NCBI GenBank assembly: GCA_011089965.1
Contig: JAANAU010000004.1
Coordinates: forward strand, 1-64,000
Length of the DNA stretch: 64,000 nt
Reading direction: 5' to 3'
Origin: Magnetococcales bacterium
GTDB lineage: Bacteria > Pseudomonadota > Magnetococcia > Magnetococcales > Magnetaquicoccaceae
A program made the position numbers and the translations under genes. Each line of letters starts with the position of its first letter. The first letter of the stretch is position 1. Below the pieces are notes generated by a model that saw nothing but the letters and a program-made list of their open reading frames with translations, ran no database searches and was not told the DNA's origin. Below are positions 13,801 through 19,856 of the stretch, piece by piece.

Positions 13801-16800
13801 TGCAACCACTCCGGAACGCTCCCGCCACCCACTTTGGTCAACGCATACTGCAACCCATCCCCATCCGGGTCGGTAAAGGTTCCGGGCAACAGGGCATAGT
13901 GATAACGGGTGCCGTAATCGATGTATTGATCGGGTATGGCGATGGCCGCAACCGGGGCATCATTGACATTGGTCACCACCAGATCAAAATCAGACGAGAC
14001 CACTGCATTCCGACCATCCTGGGCGCTGACCCGGATGGGGTATGTCCCCACCTGGTCGTTGCCGGGACGGCCAAAAAACGTCCCGGTCGTCGGATCAAAC
14101 ACCAACCAGTCCGGCAGTGACGCACCATCGCTCAAGAGGGCACTTAAACTCAAACGATCATTGGCATCGACATCCTGAAAGGTATTGTCCGGAATGGTCA
14201 AGAAAAAGAGCTGATCCTGGGCAATCCTCTGCGTCGTCAAAGGATGGGCCACGGTGGGGGGATTGTTGCGCGGCAAGACATTCAAAACAAACAAATCCGC
14301 AGCCTGCGCCGCCCCGGAATCGGTGGCGCTGACCCGGATGGCCAATGGCCCGATCTCAGGTGTGGCAGTGGTGGTAAAGGTGCGGGTGTCCGCATCAAAC
14401 AGAAGCCAGGAGGGCAAGGCCGTCCCATCAGCCCGGGTGGCTGCCAGAGTCAAAGAGTCCCCGGCATCCATGTCGGTAAACAAATCCGCAGGCAAGGTAT
14501 AGACAAAACCCGCACCCACCTCTGTGGTCTGATCCGGCACAGGCTGGGTCAAAACCGGCGCATCGTTGACATTGACCACGTGCAGAGTGAACGGATTGGT
14601 CACCACCCCACCACGACCATCGCTGGCCGTGACGACAATGGCCAGATCCCCCACCTGCTCATTGCCTGCCACACCGGAAAAAAGCCGTGTCAATGGATCA
14701 AAGGTCAACCAGGATGGCAATGGCTCTCCATTGGCCAAACGGGCCGTATAGGTCAGAGTATCGCTCTCATCCGCATCCCGGAACGCTTCGGTATTCAACA
14801 TGAAATAAAACGATTGATCCTCGTGGACCGTCTGATCGCTCAACGGTGCCACCACCACCGGGAGATGATTGGGGCGGGTCACGGACAAAACGAACAGATC
14901 CGAGGCCACACCTCCGGCACCATCGTTCACCGTCACCCGAATGCCCTGACTGCCCAGATGGGCCACTGTCGGAGTACCGGTAAAGGTCCGGGTGGCCGGA
15001 TCAAAATGGAGCCAACCCGGCAACGGTGCACCACCCGAAAGCTGCGCACTCCAGGTCAACTGCGCGCCCGGATCGACATCGGTGAAAACATCGGTGCCCA
15101 ACTGCCACTCAAAAGGCTGATCGGTCACCGCATAGGCATCATCAATGGGTTGATTGACCACCGGCACATCATTGACATTGGCCACCTGCAACGCAAAGGT
15201 GTCGGTCACCCAGGCACCAGCCGGATCCTTGACATCAACCGCAATCTGAAGCGTCCCCACATCCCCGTTCTGCGGAGTGCCGAAAAAGAGCCGGGTGGCT
15301 GGATCAAAGCCCAACCAGGCCGGCAAAGGCAACCCGCCCACCAATGTCGGCGTGATCTCCAAACCCGCATTCCCATCCGGATCCACAAAAGCACCCTCCG
15401 GAATCTGAAACAGGAATGGATCACCCTGACGCGCGTTCTGATCTGCCAAAGGTTGCGCCACGGTGGGAGGTTCGTTCGGCAGGGTGACGAGCATCAAAAA
15501 CAGATCAGAGTTGGTGGCACCACCCAGATCGGTCACGGTCAGCCGCACATTGAGCAGTTGCCCCACATCGGCCTCACCAGGCGTACCGGACAAAGTCCAG
15601 CTCGCCGCATCAAACTGCAACCACTCCGGCAGTGGGGCACCATCCGACAAGGCAATGGACGGAGTCAAACGGTCGCCCGGATCCACATCCACAAAGGCCT
15701 CACTCAGGGTGACGCGCAACAAGATCCCCTGACTGGCAAAACGATTGACCAGCGGTTCCACCAGAAGCGGGGCATCATTGACATTGTGCAGATCAATTCC
15801 GAACGATACCGAGGCGCTTTCACCCCCGGTATCCGTGGCCGTCACCCGCACCGTGATCTGGTTGCCGGTGACATCGGTCAACAACCCGGAAAACTGCCGC
15901 GTGGCCGGATCAAAACGCAACCACTCCGGCAAGGGTGAACCATCCGGCAGATCGGCATGCCAGATCAAGGTCTGCCCGACATCGACATCCACGATCAGAC
16001 CCGCTGGCACAACCGCAGCAAAACCCTCCTGCTCACGCACGGTCCAGTCCGGAACCAGATCCGGGTTCACCACCGGTGGATGGTTGACCGTATTCACGGT
16101 CAGGGTGAAATCGGCAGACACGCTCGCTCCGGCCTGATCCCGGGCCGTTACCCGCACCTCATATCCCCCCTGACTGCCAAACGGCGGGGTGATGTCGAAA
16201 TGTCGCCCCTGGGGGTCAAACAACACCCACTCCGGCAAAGGGGTGCCATTCTTCAGGGTTGCGGCATAGGTCAACAGATCCCCGGGATCCAGATCCTGAA
16301 ACAAACCCGCAGCCAGATCAAAACCCAGCGTACCCCCGGTCAAGACCTCACGATCCGCAATCGATCCCATCACCTCCGGGGCATCGTTGACATTGGCCAC
16401 CTGGAGCTGAAATGCGCCAGAAACAGACAACCCGGCACGATCCGTGGCCGTAACCCGCAGATCCAAAACGCCCACATCCCCCTGACCCGGCGTACCGGAA
16501 AAACTCCTCGTCGCCCCATCAAACTGCAACCACTCCGGCAACGCCCCTCCTCCCAGACGTGCTGCCGTCAGGGTCAAGGTGTCGCCCGCATCAGGATCCG
16601 TAAACGTTCCCTCGGGCAGAACAAAACGGAACAGGGCATCCTCTTGCGCGGCCTGGTTGGCAATCTCCTGCGCCAAAGGTTGGCGATTCGGTGGCACCAC
16701 CCGCAACACGAAATCGGTGGCAGCTGTCAGCCCGGCTCTGTCTTGGACCGTCACACGAAGGGTCAGATCCCGATTGGCCTCTTCGGCAGGCGGTGTGCCG

Positions 16801-19742
16801 GAGAAACGACCATCGGCAGCATCAAAGGTCAACCAGGAGGGCAAAGAGCCACCATCGGCCAAGGTGGCACGCAGAGTCAGTTGATCCCCGGTCTGCATGG
16901 TCACGTCCGCATCGGTGATCATGCCAGCCGGAATCCGGTACTCGAATACCGTACCCGTCACGGCAGAGAGCATGCCCGGAACCGTTGCAAACAATGGAGC
17001 ATCGTTGACATTGGCCACCACCAGCTCAAAATTCTTGGCCGCACTCTGACCCACGCTGTTGGTGGCCGTCACACGAATGATCCGGGTGCCTATATCCAAG
17101 GGATCCGGAGTTCCGGCAAAGGTCAAGGTGTTGGGGGTGAAAGAGAGCCAATCCGGCAAGGGCGAACCATCTGCCAGGGTCGCCTGCACGGTCAACGGAT
17201 CGCCATTGGGATCGACAAAAAATCCTTGCGGAAGGGATGTTGCATAAAGTTGATTCTGAACCGCATGAAATTGCGGCAACAGGGTGAGCGGCACCGAAAT
17301 CCCGGCATCCAGGGTGCGCTGGAAATGGGCCAGCGCCGCTTCGGCACTCACCAGATCGCCAAAACCGGCACGGGTCAGAAAGGTGCGCAACACCGAATTG
17401 GCGGCAAACACCTCGGTTGGGACCGACAGATCCAGCTGCAAGCTCCCGGCCAACGCCACGGTGTTGGATGAGATGATGATCCCGTTCTCCGGATTGCCGT
17501 CGTTGTCCACGGTTTGCAGCAGTCGCAACAGATTGGTCAAGACATTTTGATTGGTGCCACCGCCAGAGGTTGCGGCCAGACTCAAAGGAGTCAAGACTAC
17601 GGTCGTTGGAGAAAGCTCACTGGTCTGAACCTCACCCAGCGTCAAACCACCCAGCTTGAAGGTGATGGTCTCTCCGGGTCGGTAATAAAAACCGCCGCGA
17701 CTGTCCGTCATTCCGGTCATGTTGCCGGACTGATAGATCAATCCTCCAGCGGGAGCATCCACGAAAAATCCCTGCTCCACCTGGACATACGGGGTATCGG
17801 CAGTGCGCATGGCCAGAAGGAAGGTATCGGTGGCGCTCATCCCGGCCTGATCCGTGGCCGTGACCCGAATCCCGTAACTGCCCACATCCGCAGGCAATGC
17901 CCCGACAACGGTCACGACTCGGGTGGCGGCATCGAACTGCAACCAGGAGGGCAACGGCTGCTGGTTGCCAGCACGATCCACCAACACCGCCGAATAGACC
18001 AATGCCTCCCCGGGATCCACACCCAGATCGGCATCGGCAAAAGTGGCAGACGGCAATTGAAAAGCATAACTGCCTCCCTCCACGGTCTGGGCCTGATAGG
18101 TGCCGCCCACATTCTTCAGCACCACGGTCCGATCCAGCAGCCCGGTCCCGGCAGTCACGGCCTGGGACACAACCGGGGCATCATTGACATTGTTCACGGT
18201 CAATGTGAACACCTGGTTCGTCACCGCAGACTGGATATCCCGGGCATTCAGTGTAATCGCCCACTGCCCGACATCACCACTTCCTGGTGTTCCGCTGAAC
18301 AGACCTGTGTCCGGATTGAAACTCAACCATGTCGGCAAGGCCGCACCATCCGCCAACCGGGCGCTCAAGGTCACGGCATCGCCATCCGGATCGCTCCAGC
18401 CAGCCAGCTGCAACACAAACCGTCCATCCTGATCCACCATCTGACTGGTCACGGCAGGCAAAAACGGTGGATGGTTGACACGTGTCACTGTTAGATCATA
18501 TGTCCCCAACGTGAACAACAGATTGTTGATGACAAAAGATGCGCCAGTGCCAGAAAGCTTCAACAATGCCGGATCGATCTGACTCCTCCCACCCAGAGAC
18601 TCTTCCAGAATCGTGAAACTGGCACCGTTCTTGACCAATGAATGCAGGGCATCCCAGGAGATCACCACCGGCTTGCCATCCGGATCCACGACCACAGTCC
18701 CGGTCTGTTCTCCGTCTCCAGGAGTCAGGGAGGAGCCGGGTTGATCGCCTCTCTGGTCTGGCTCCACCGGACGCGGATTCTCCTGTTGACGCCGTTCGGC
18801 TTCCCGCGCCCGAAAGATCGCCTGGTCTGAAACCTGACCATTCAGATGTTGCAGCAAGGAGTCCGGTGCCAGAAATACCGGCAAGGGCGCACCCCCTCCC
18901 AAACGCACTGCCGTGGCCGTACCCGGCTTGAGCAGAGTGACCACCCCCCGTCCCAACAGATCGGCAATTTCTAAGATACCGGCATTATGCACCACCGTGG
19001 TGCTGCCATCCGTCACCACTTCACCCAGCAATTCGCTCCCGCGCACGCCGATCTCGGCAGTCGGGGTTTTGATCACCGTATGCTTGCCAGGATTCAGTTG
19101 CGAAAGCTGTCCGCTGGCATAACGAAACGTCCCGGTCAAAACCGTGGCCGCAAACTGCCCCTTGCCAGCCTCTGGTTGAAAAACAAACTGATCCACCAAG
19201 GCACGCGCCGACTCGCCGACCTGAAAAACCGTGCCATCCTGCATCACGAACTTGGCCAGACTCTTCTCGCCCGTTGTGACCTGATCCCCTTCGTGAATCG
19301 GATCCCCCTCCTTGAGGGTACGGGTCACGCCATCCTTGCCTTTGGCCTCCACTGTACCCGTCAGAGAGTCGGCCTTGCCGATCAGCTTGCCCAACTCGCC
19401 ACCGGTCGGGGCTGCATCGCCAGCGGCCAGAACCGGACCATGATCAGCCAGTGCCAGCGCCTTGACCGTTTCAAAGGTCAGACCCGACCCGTTGGCCAAT
19501 ACCAGCAGCGGCGGATGCGACAGGGCAAAATAACCGGTAATCCGTATCATCGCCCCATCGGGATTGGTAATCAGCAAATCATACCCATCGCGGGCATACT
19601 CCCCTTGCAACAAAAACGAAGCATCGGGGAGCAGGATGGTTTCGTCTCCAGCCCCAGCATGCAACAGCAAGGGTGCTGTCGATTTGGCCACACTACCGAT
19701 GCTATGAAAAAAGGAAGTGGAGAGAGGCAGGGTACGAATCAT
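1..19742 (-). CDS. Giant FecR/cadherin-repeat surface adhesin (3' end cut by window)
   Basis: One continuous minus-strand frame gives about 6,580 codons and is still open at the left edge. The frame read at the start and the frame read in the last repeats agree. The start is ATG at 19742; an in-frame ATG lies 9 nt upstream (19751) just after a stop, and neither has a strong ribosome site. Approximate layout: residues 1-120 unique, with no Sec signal; 125-265 FecR-like; 420-5100 about 40 dystroglycan-type cadherin/putative-Ig repeats (ATLADG, LPxWLxFD, FSGTP, NVNDAP) interrupted by two other modules; 5100-5565 five repeats of about 92 aa; a cadherin and a putative-Ig repeat; 5757-5914 nidogen-like; about 5980 onward 103-aa cadherin repeats. 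Absence of an N-terminal signal together with Asp-rich, Ca-binding-type repeats suggests type I secretion with a C-terminal signal outside the window. A role in adhesion or aggregation is inference. Confidence 0.9.
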   Translation of the reverse strand, partial: MIRTLPLSTSFFHSIGSVAKSTAPLLLHAGAGDETILLPDASFLLQGEYARDGYDLLITNPDGAMIRITGYFALSHPPLLVLANGSGLTFETVKALALADHGPVLAAGDAAPTGGELGKLIGKADSLTGTVEAKGKDGVTRTLKEGDPIHEGDQVTTGEKSLAKFVMQDGTVFQVGESARALVDQFVFQPEAGKGQFAATVLTGTFRYASGQLSQLNPGKHTVIKTPTAEIGVRGSELLGEVVTDGSTTVVHNAGILEIADLLGRGVVTLLKPGTATAVRLGGGAPLPVFLAPDSLLQHLNGQVSDQAIFRAREAERRQQENPRPVEPDQRGDQPGSSLTPGDGEQTGTVVVDPDGKPVVISWDALHSLVKNGASFTILEESLGGRSQIDPALLKLSGTGASFVINNLLFTLGTYDLTVTRVNHPPFLPAVTSQMVDQDGRFVLQLAGWSDPDGDAVTLSARLADGAALPTWLSFNPDTGLFSGTPGSGDVGQWAITLNARDIQSAVTNQVFTLTVNNVNDAPVVSQAVTAGTGLLDRTVVLKNVGGTYQAQTVEGGSYAFQLPSATFADADLGVDPGEALVYSAVLVDRAGNQQPLPSWLQFDAATRVVTVVGALPADVGSYGIRVTATDQAGMSATDTFLLAMRTADTPYVQVEQGFFVDAPAGGLIYQSGNMTGMTDSRGGFYYRPGETITFKLGGLTLGEVQTSELSPTTVVLTPLSLAATSGGGTNQNVLTNLLRLLQTVDNDGNPENGIIISSNTVALAGSLQLDLSVPTEVFAANSVLRTFLTRAGFGDLVSAEAALAHFQRTLDAGISVPLTLLPQFHAVQNQLYATSLPQGFFVDPNGDPLTVQATLADGSPLPDWLSFTPNTLTFAGTPDPLDIGTRIIRVTATNSVGQSAAKNFELVVANVNDAPLFATVPGMLSAVTGTVFEYRIPAGMITDADVTMQTGDQLTLRATLADGGSLPSWLTFDAADGRFSGTPPAEEANRDLTLRVTVQDRAGLTAATDFVLRVVPPNRQPLAQEIANQAAQEDALFRFVLPEGTFTDPDAGDTLTLTAARLGGGALPEWLQFDGATRSFSGTPGQGDVGVLDLRVTATDRAGLSVSGAFQLQVANVNDAPEVMGSIADREVLTGGTLGFDLAAGLFQDLDPGDLLTYAATLKNGTPLPEWVLFDPQGRHFDITPPFGSQGGYEVRVTARDQAGASVSADFTLTVNTVNHPPVVNPDLVPDWTVREQEGFAAVVPAGLIVDVDVGQTLIWHADLPDGSPLPEWLRFDPATRQFSGLLTDVTGNQITVRVTATDTGGESASVSFGIDLHNVNDAPLLVEPLVNRFASQGILLRVTLSEAFVDVDPGDRLTPSIALSDGAPLPEWLQFDAASWTLSGTPGEADVGQLLNVRLTVTDLGGATNSDLFLMLVTLPNEPPTVAQPLADQNARQGDPFLFQIPEGAFVDPDGNAGLEITPTLVGGLPLPAWLGFDPATRLFFGTPQNGDVGTLQIAVDVKDPAGAWVTDTFALQVANVNDVPVVNQPIDDAYAVTDQPFEWQLGTDVFTDVDPGAQLTWSAQLSGGAPLPGWLHFDPATRTFTGTPTVAHLGSQGIRVTVNDGAGGVASDLFVLSVTRPNHLPVVVAPLSDQTVHEDQSFYFMLNTEAFRDADESDTLTYTARLANGEPLPSWLTFDPLTRLFSGVAGNEQVGDLAIVVTASDGRGGVVTNPFTLHVVNVNDAPVLTQPVPDQTTEVGAGFVYTLPADLFTDMDAGDSLTLAATRADGTALPSWLLFDADTRTFTTTATPEIGPLAIRVSATDSGAAQAADLFVLNVLPRNNPPTVAHPLTTQRIAQDQLFFLTIPDNTFQDVDANDRLSLSALLSDGASLPDWLVFDPTTGTFFGRPGNDQVGTYPIRVSAQDGRNAVVSSDFDLVVTNVNDAPVAAIAIPDQYIDYGTRYHYALLPGTFTDPDGDGLQYALTKVGGGSVPEWLQIDPVTGVLSSTRVLEASDATRVLLRLTATDPAGAVGASLLTLTVTHPNHAPTAKAAPSRVTVLENQEFLAVLPADQFVDADAGDLLTWSATLADGASLPEWLHFDPVTRSLSGRPDFGAVGEWSVRVTARDQRGVSAEVDWTVQVNNVNDAPMVTTPLEDLRIFVDASMAVTTAGVGHFSDLDAGDTLSYQLFRSGGGTLPAWLSIDPVTGALRGTPTAPGIYDLRMTATDSGLLSASYGFRLTVAAANRAPEVRLSMTDQQATEESAFSFHLPDGLFLDPDSDAPLSLEATRLDGTPLPAWLTFDARTGMFTGLPGNGDTGSLGVRVTASDSDGARVATHFTIQVANVNDAPELMQPVADQHAFQDRSFRFALPEATFADVDGDLLTWSVEDLATGGDLPAWLRFDAVTHGLIGTPGVHDLGVVNVKVTVTDPAGSLAADTFRLTVHAPNVAPTVANPLADQVAIEDQAFLLRIPESVFADASVDDVLTLALSMGDGSALPGWLHFDPETRVVSGTPDNGDVARLELRLTATDRAGDAVSDLFVLNVTNVNDAPTLVTTLHDQQAAVGRAFLFSIPTTTFADVDVGDRLTLSAANLTPNTPLPSWLHFDPATGLFSGVPTAANLGSTYVKVTATDGSNRTVSDVFTLQVVEHLTGTLLDSEVEGVHFVTASRSGETGASGGFQFLPGEQVTFSIGDIVLGQTLGGTTVTPLDLVGHGDWNATTNLLRFLQTLDANGNPEDGITISQTARAAAQGVQIHFDRDLSVFAADSALQTFLTAATGQNTLVGVDQAWSHFQNTLIRVAATSGAGILSTSPANPTAIEDVAFRHRLADDPVFAGLDRPQWSLVNLAGANLPTWLEWDAQSGLLSGTPANNAVGVTPLQVSARGADGTTITKVITLTVANINDAPTTAELPDDLFATLGDLFQFRVPATMFADVDAGERLVYGVEPLQGSALPSWLTFDATTGTLTGTPVTVNTAGIDLRITATDRAGAATSGVVHLTVVDANQPPQTIGTVSDVHATEDRPLFHSMAGLFADPEGGDLKFSLTALNATDPVPAWLRFDPETQLLTGHPDNAGVGSHALRLTATDSAGKSSSVPFTLHVANVNDAPVLSGALTAQIVTPGTAWRYQLPLDTFIDVDAGDLLTLTATLANGSALPTWLTFEPATATFIGTPGAADLGSLAVRVMATDRAQSMVTGGFQLTVQAVGNAPELQPDQFPGDLTVLEDQSFALTLPEKAFMDADAGATLTYSAGGVNGSLPAWLHFDPETRILSGTPRNADVNVTGVRITARDETGLETTGSFNITVTNVNDAPVVATRWQPQFLAIGREFAIQVPETLFADVDVGDRLSYGATLADGTALPAWLKFDPATRSFLGTPVGTPGTLAIKLTATDLANRAVSQEVTFRVTGSNQAPQLTSLSDQNAAEDQFFQYQIPVSAFSDPDAGDTLTFAASGLPSWMTFDPATRTLSGTPTNSAIGATTIRLTVTDAGGLEAAQSILVAVMNTPDAPELVTPLVDRTVQTGQPFRFGVDAASFRDVDPGEVLSYSATRLDGTALPTWLTFDPALRMFSGTPTASQGGEYAIKITATDSTGLLASDAFNLVVATPNTLPVLTQPLSARSVHQDQPFVYQLPADLFTDADLAVGDTLSYAATTLSGGMLPDWLRFDPQTRTFSGTPRNADVGAFSVRVTATDHQSGAASGSFILDVINVNDAPVAAIPLNDQRAFPGGTFRYVVPRNAFVDVDAGDRLTFGASLADGSALPGWLRFDASSRTLIGTPDTSDLGSMAIKVTAADQSGSSASMLFNLEVRSINRAPVGTGGLLPAQIEVLEDQALNFRLPASLFTDADGDVLSLSVVSLEGNTLPEWLSFDPATRSLSGRPLNAHVGSTPIKITATDPYGKSASLAVALNVLNTNDAPQLQQPVANQQVNVGEIFRFQVPSASFVDADAGDRLTLTAAGLPSWLTFDPATATFSGRPDGQARGSSSIQLTATDLSGAAVSTTFQLTVGEVNRAPVLTGALSDQQLVEDRPFLFTVPGNLFTDSDPGTTLTYSARGLHGELPTWLRFDPVSRTFSGTPGNNDTGAFTVRLTAADGAGGSASGTFRIQVANVNDAPVVMQSIPAQGVLVGQTWRLTLSEGLFQDPDVGDRLSYRVTLADANGSALPAWLRVDAATLSLTGTPTAADVGTLNLRVTATDPSRSSVSQIFTLRVAETNHAPTVATVLANQTVDENQLFQISVRSGFADADPGDLLSLTWTTLGVRPDWLFFDAQSGQFYGTPDHAAANSVTAIRVTATDVFGAQVAQLFQIAVRNVNDAPQLVSPLSDQLVISGQPWTFQFAAESFRDIDAGDRLSYQATLANGADLPGWLRFDGVTRTFTATPEHSHAGVHAVRVTASDGTATVSDTFDLTVRVLNTAPSLTAPLSDQTATQGQRFHVTLPADLFQDADSGDALTLTATTMSGQPLPTWLRFDPVSRTFTGTPANADVGNLRVKVVATDGQQATAAGSFAITVANVNDAPVVSAPLGQQYAYQGQPFRFQVPNNLFTDSDVGDVLTLSATLPNGAGWLRFDPASRSFSGVVPTLSNALGSFAVGLRATDGSGASVATTFTLNVTQSNTAPVLLNPLPTVVNAREDQSFRYQIPANTFFDADASDTLQWSITSLDGSPLPSWLTVNPTTGVLSGTPRNAHVGSWNIKVTASDGRGGSAADFFSLAVENTNDAPRLNAPMNAVTVQEGNALNLVLAPDTFTDVDVGDRLSYSATLANGQPLPSWLTFHAETLSFSGTPGHAQVGTVAVRVVARDGAGTEANGTFDLTVTVFNRAPTVETPLAAQTVHEDQPFRFRIPNNSFADADGDRLTYRVTPLSGDEALPGWLTFNAANATLSGTPGDAAVGEVYLRVTARDPHGAAVSSVLRVTVNNVNDAPEVLTPLPNVSVVTGEAFARNLGEAFRDADVGDRLQFVATRSDGLAWPAWLILDGTTGRLIGTPGTDDVGTIPIQVTVRDQIGAEVSSAFALDVIESNHAPEVAHPVADQTIQQNQTFRFALPANMFVDVDAGDQLVVSASLSGGEALPSWLSFDPATGVFSGRPGQSQVGVITVRLTAVDHSGERVADFFDLRVVDVNDPPTGGVTVTGNATQGQRLTASNTLADLDGLGTIAYQWRADGVAITGATGATFLLTESEVGKRMTVAARYTDRNGTSEQVISTSTQMVSNVNDPATGSVMISGTPTQGQPLTANSNTLADLDGMGVLSYQWRADGVAITGATGSNLLLTQSHVGKVITVTARYTDGHGTVERITSSPTVEVANRNDAPGGRVTISGTPVLGEELFASHNLTDRDGLGSVSWQWYADGVEIADATGATFVLTSEQVGKAITVTASYTDGYGWLESVTSPATQEVGHINHAPTGSIVITGSTTQDETLTVDLSGLADADGLGAISCQWFADGEELEGATEPTLQLGQLHVGKSITVTASYTDLGGTQESVTSDLVGPVVNVNDAPTGSVTIGGVVRQGEELFVTTALTDLDGIPGGVQYRWYMYGRLIHDATQATLTLVESMVGTRIQVEVYYTDDYGWEESVTSESTEPVVNVNDHPTLTSGTAGESGTVEEGAPIGTVVYVGTATDPDAGDVLTFSLGGQDAAAFQIDPASGAIRLLAPADYETQSIYLIDVRVTDAGGLFETQTVTILVSDVDESVTNHAPTVENPPADQSATAGAIFEFTLPQETFGDPDVGDNLTYTATLANGQPLPVWLTFDPETRQFSGTPERGDVTGEAPGRVEGQDLIHGLGGDVGFGENMWDGSDDIAREVDISSVFPQGLNFYGARHSSIWINDNGTVNLNRTFSTANPFGNMAYYNTYTTNKLFALFFADIDMRPASTDASEGGNSTGSNAAYWDLDTVHGVVSVTWDDVTEYYGTQGEPQNAFQMRFYNMGHGDFAVEYRYEEVNWDHNNTVAGWSSGNSSDYYDVEEHGYNMLTIDDQPNSLWFNFKNGLFVGLGGGLDIRVTATDQYGGSVSTTFTLSVQERHGTNHAPIMISGATGNVDENEPETTVVYTASASDVDVGDYLIFSLRGEDAGAFWIDASTGEVRLLVPADYESKPSYAIEVIVTDSEGLTDTQAVSITVTDVNETPANQAPTVTSPVSGSVAENDPETTVVYTASASDPDVGDSLTFTLGGTDAGAFSIDESTGEVRLLASADYESKPSYAIDVIVTDSGGLTDTQAVSIAVTDVNETPANQAPTITSPVSGSVVENDPETTVVYTASASDPDVGDSLTFSLGGEDAGAFSIDESTGEVRLLASADYETKPSYAIDVIVTDSGGLTDTQAVSITVTDVNETPANQAPTVTSPVSGSVAENDPETTVVYTASASDPDVGDSLTFTLGGTDAGAFLIDESTGEVRLLAPADYETKPSYAIEVIVTDGGGLTDTQAVSITVTDVNETPGNQAPTVTSPVSGSVAENDPVTTVVYTASASDPNVGDSLTFSLGGDDAGAFSIDESTGEVRLLASADYETKPSYAIEVIVTDGGGLTDTQAVSITVTDVNETPANQAPTIISSVSGSVAENAPIATVVYDASATDPNAGDPLTFTLGGPDAGAFSIDESTGEVRLLASADYETK
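1880..2470 (-). other. Nidogen-like (NIDO) domain within the giant adhesin
   Basis: This part of the giant protein breaks the repeat pattern and resembles the extracellular NIDO domain. Visible elements are GGDVGFGEN, the strand FYGARHSSIWINDNG, FFADIDMR, YWDLDTVHGVVSVTWDDV, QNAFQMRFYN and FAVEYRYEEVNWD. NIDO domains occur in animal basement-membrane proteins and in some bacterial surface proteins. It lies between a putative-Ig repeat and the terminal cadherin repeats, where a ligand-binding head would be expected. The binding function is inferred. Confidence 0.7.
3050..4450 (-). repeat. Five ~276-bp (92-aa) Ig-like adhesin repeats
   Basis: Five consecutive units of about 92 aa share GxxxxxxLTAxxxLADLDGLG, YQWxADG, ITGATG, VGKxITVTARYTD and a closing VxNVNDAP. 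The unit length and the YQW/YTD motifs differ from the flanking cadherin-type repeats. They resemble repeats common in RTX-type adhesins of proteobacteria. Unit boundaries fall near 3060, 3339, 3615, 3889, 4171 and 4447. Confidence 0.75.
11340..11850 (-). repeat. Inserted ~170-aa module, copy 2
   Basis: Copy of a module that interrupts the repeat array: a start resembling DSEVEGVHF, a GGFQFLPGEQVTFSIGDI strand pair, a TPLDL segment, NLLRFLQTLDANGNPEDGI, and a C-terminal helix-like FAADSALQTFLTAA. The closest relative in this window is the module at 17290-17810, with the same order of elements. Modules of this kind occur in large bacterial surface proteins. The function is unknown to me. Confidence 0.7.
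17290..17810 (-). repeat. Inserted ~170-aa module, copy 1
   Basis: Same module as at 11340-11850: FFVDAPAGGLIY, GGFYYRPGETITFKLGGL, a TPLSL segment, NLLRLLQTVDNDGNPENGI and FAANSVLRTFLTRAGF. The two copies sit about 2,000 residues apart in the protein, so they may act as regular interruptions of the rod. They are homologous but diverged, so the duplication is old. Confidence 0.7.
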
Positions 19743-19808
19743 GGCGATCATCCCGATAGGTCAGGAAGTCAATGTGGTCCGAACAAAAGCGCGTCCATGA
19801 CAACGCAC

Positions 19809-19836
19809 CCGGGCCACGCGGAACCCCGTGGCCCGG
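19809..19836 (-). promoter_or_regulatory. Perfect 10-bp hairpin ahead of the giant gene
   Basis: CCGGGCCACG (19809-19818) and CGTGGCCCGG (19827-19836) form a perfect 10-bp stem with an 8-nt loop. It lies between the stop of the 87-aa gene and the start of the giant gene. There is no T-tract on the minus strand, so it is not a standard intrinsic terminator. It could be an attenuator or RNA-stability element that lowers expression of the adhesin relative to the small upstream gene. Confidence 0.5.
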
Positions 19837-19856
19837 ATCACTTCACATCTTTGCAA

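Larger units (their letters stand above)
4450..18480 (-). repeat. ~40 dystroglycan-type cadherin / putative-Ig repeats (~305 bp each)
   Basis: An NVNDAP-type linker codon block recurs roughly every 300-305 bp across 14 kb. Each unit carries a FxDxDxGDxLTxxATLADG segment, LPxWLxFDxxT, FSGTPxNxDVG and VTATDxxGxSV. Units are clearly diverged from each other in DNA sequence, unlike the 103-aa repeats at the other end of the gene. The array is interrupted near 11340-11850 and 17290-17810 by copies of another module. The Asp-rich linkers suggest Ca2+ rigidification, as known for cadherin-type repeats. Confidence 0.85.

Noticed and set aside
1752-19122. Many long plus-strand open frames in the first 19 kb (for example 1752-2891, 3828-5702, 10008-11357, 14244-15938)
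   Set aside because: They are antisense to the giant adhesin. Their translations are low-complexity His/Gly/Arg/Thr-rich mirror products of the repeat codons with no recognisable domain, whereas the minus strand gives clean, repeated domains without stops.
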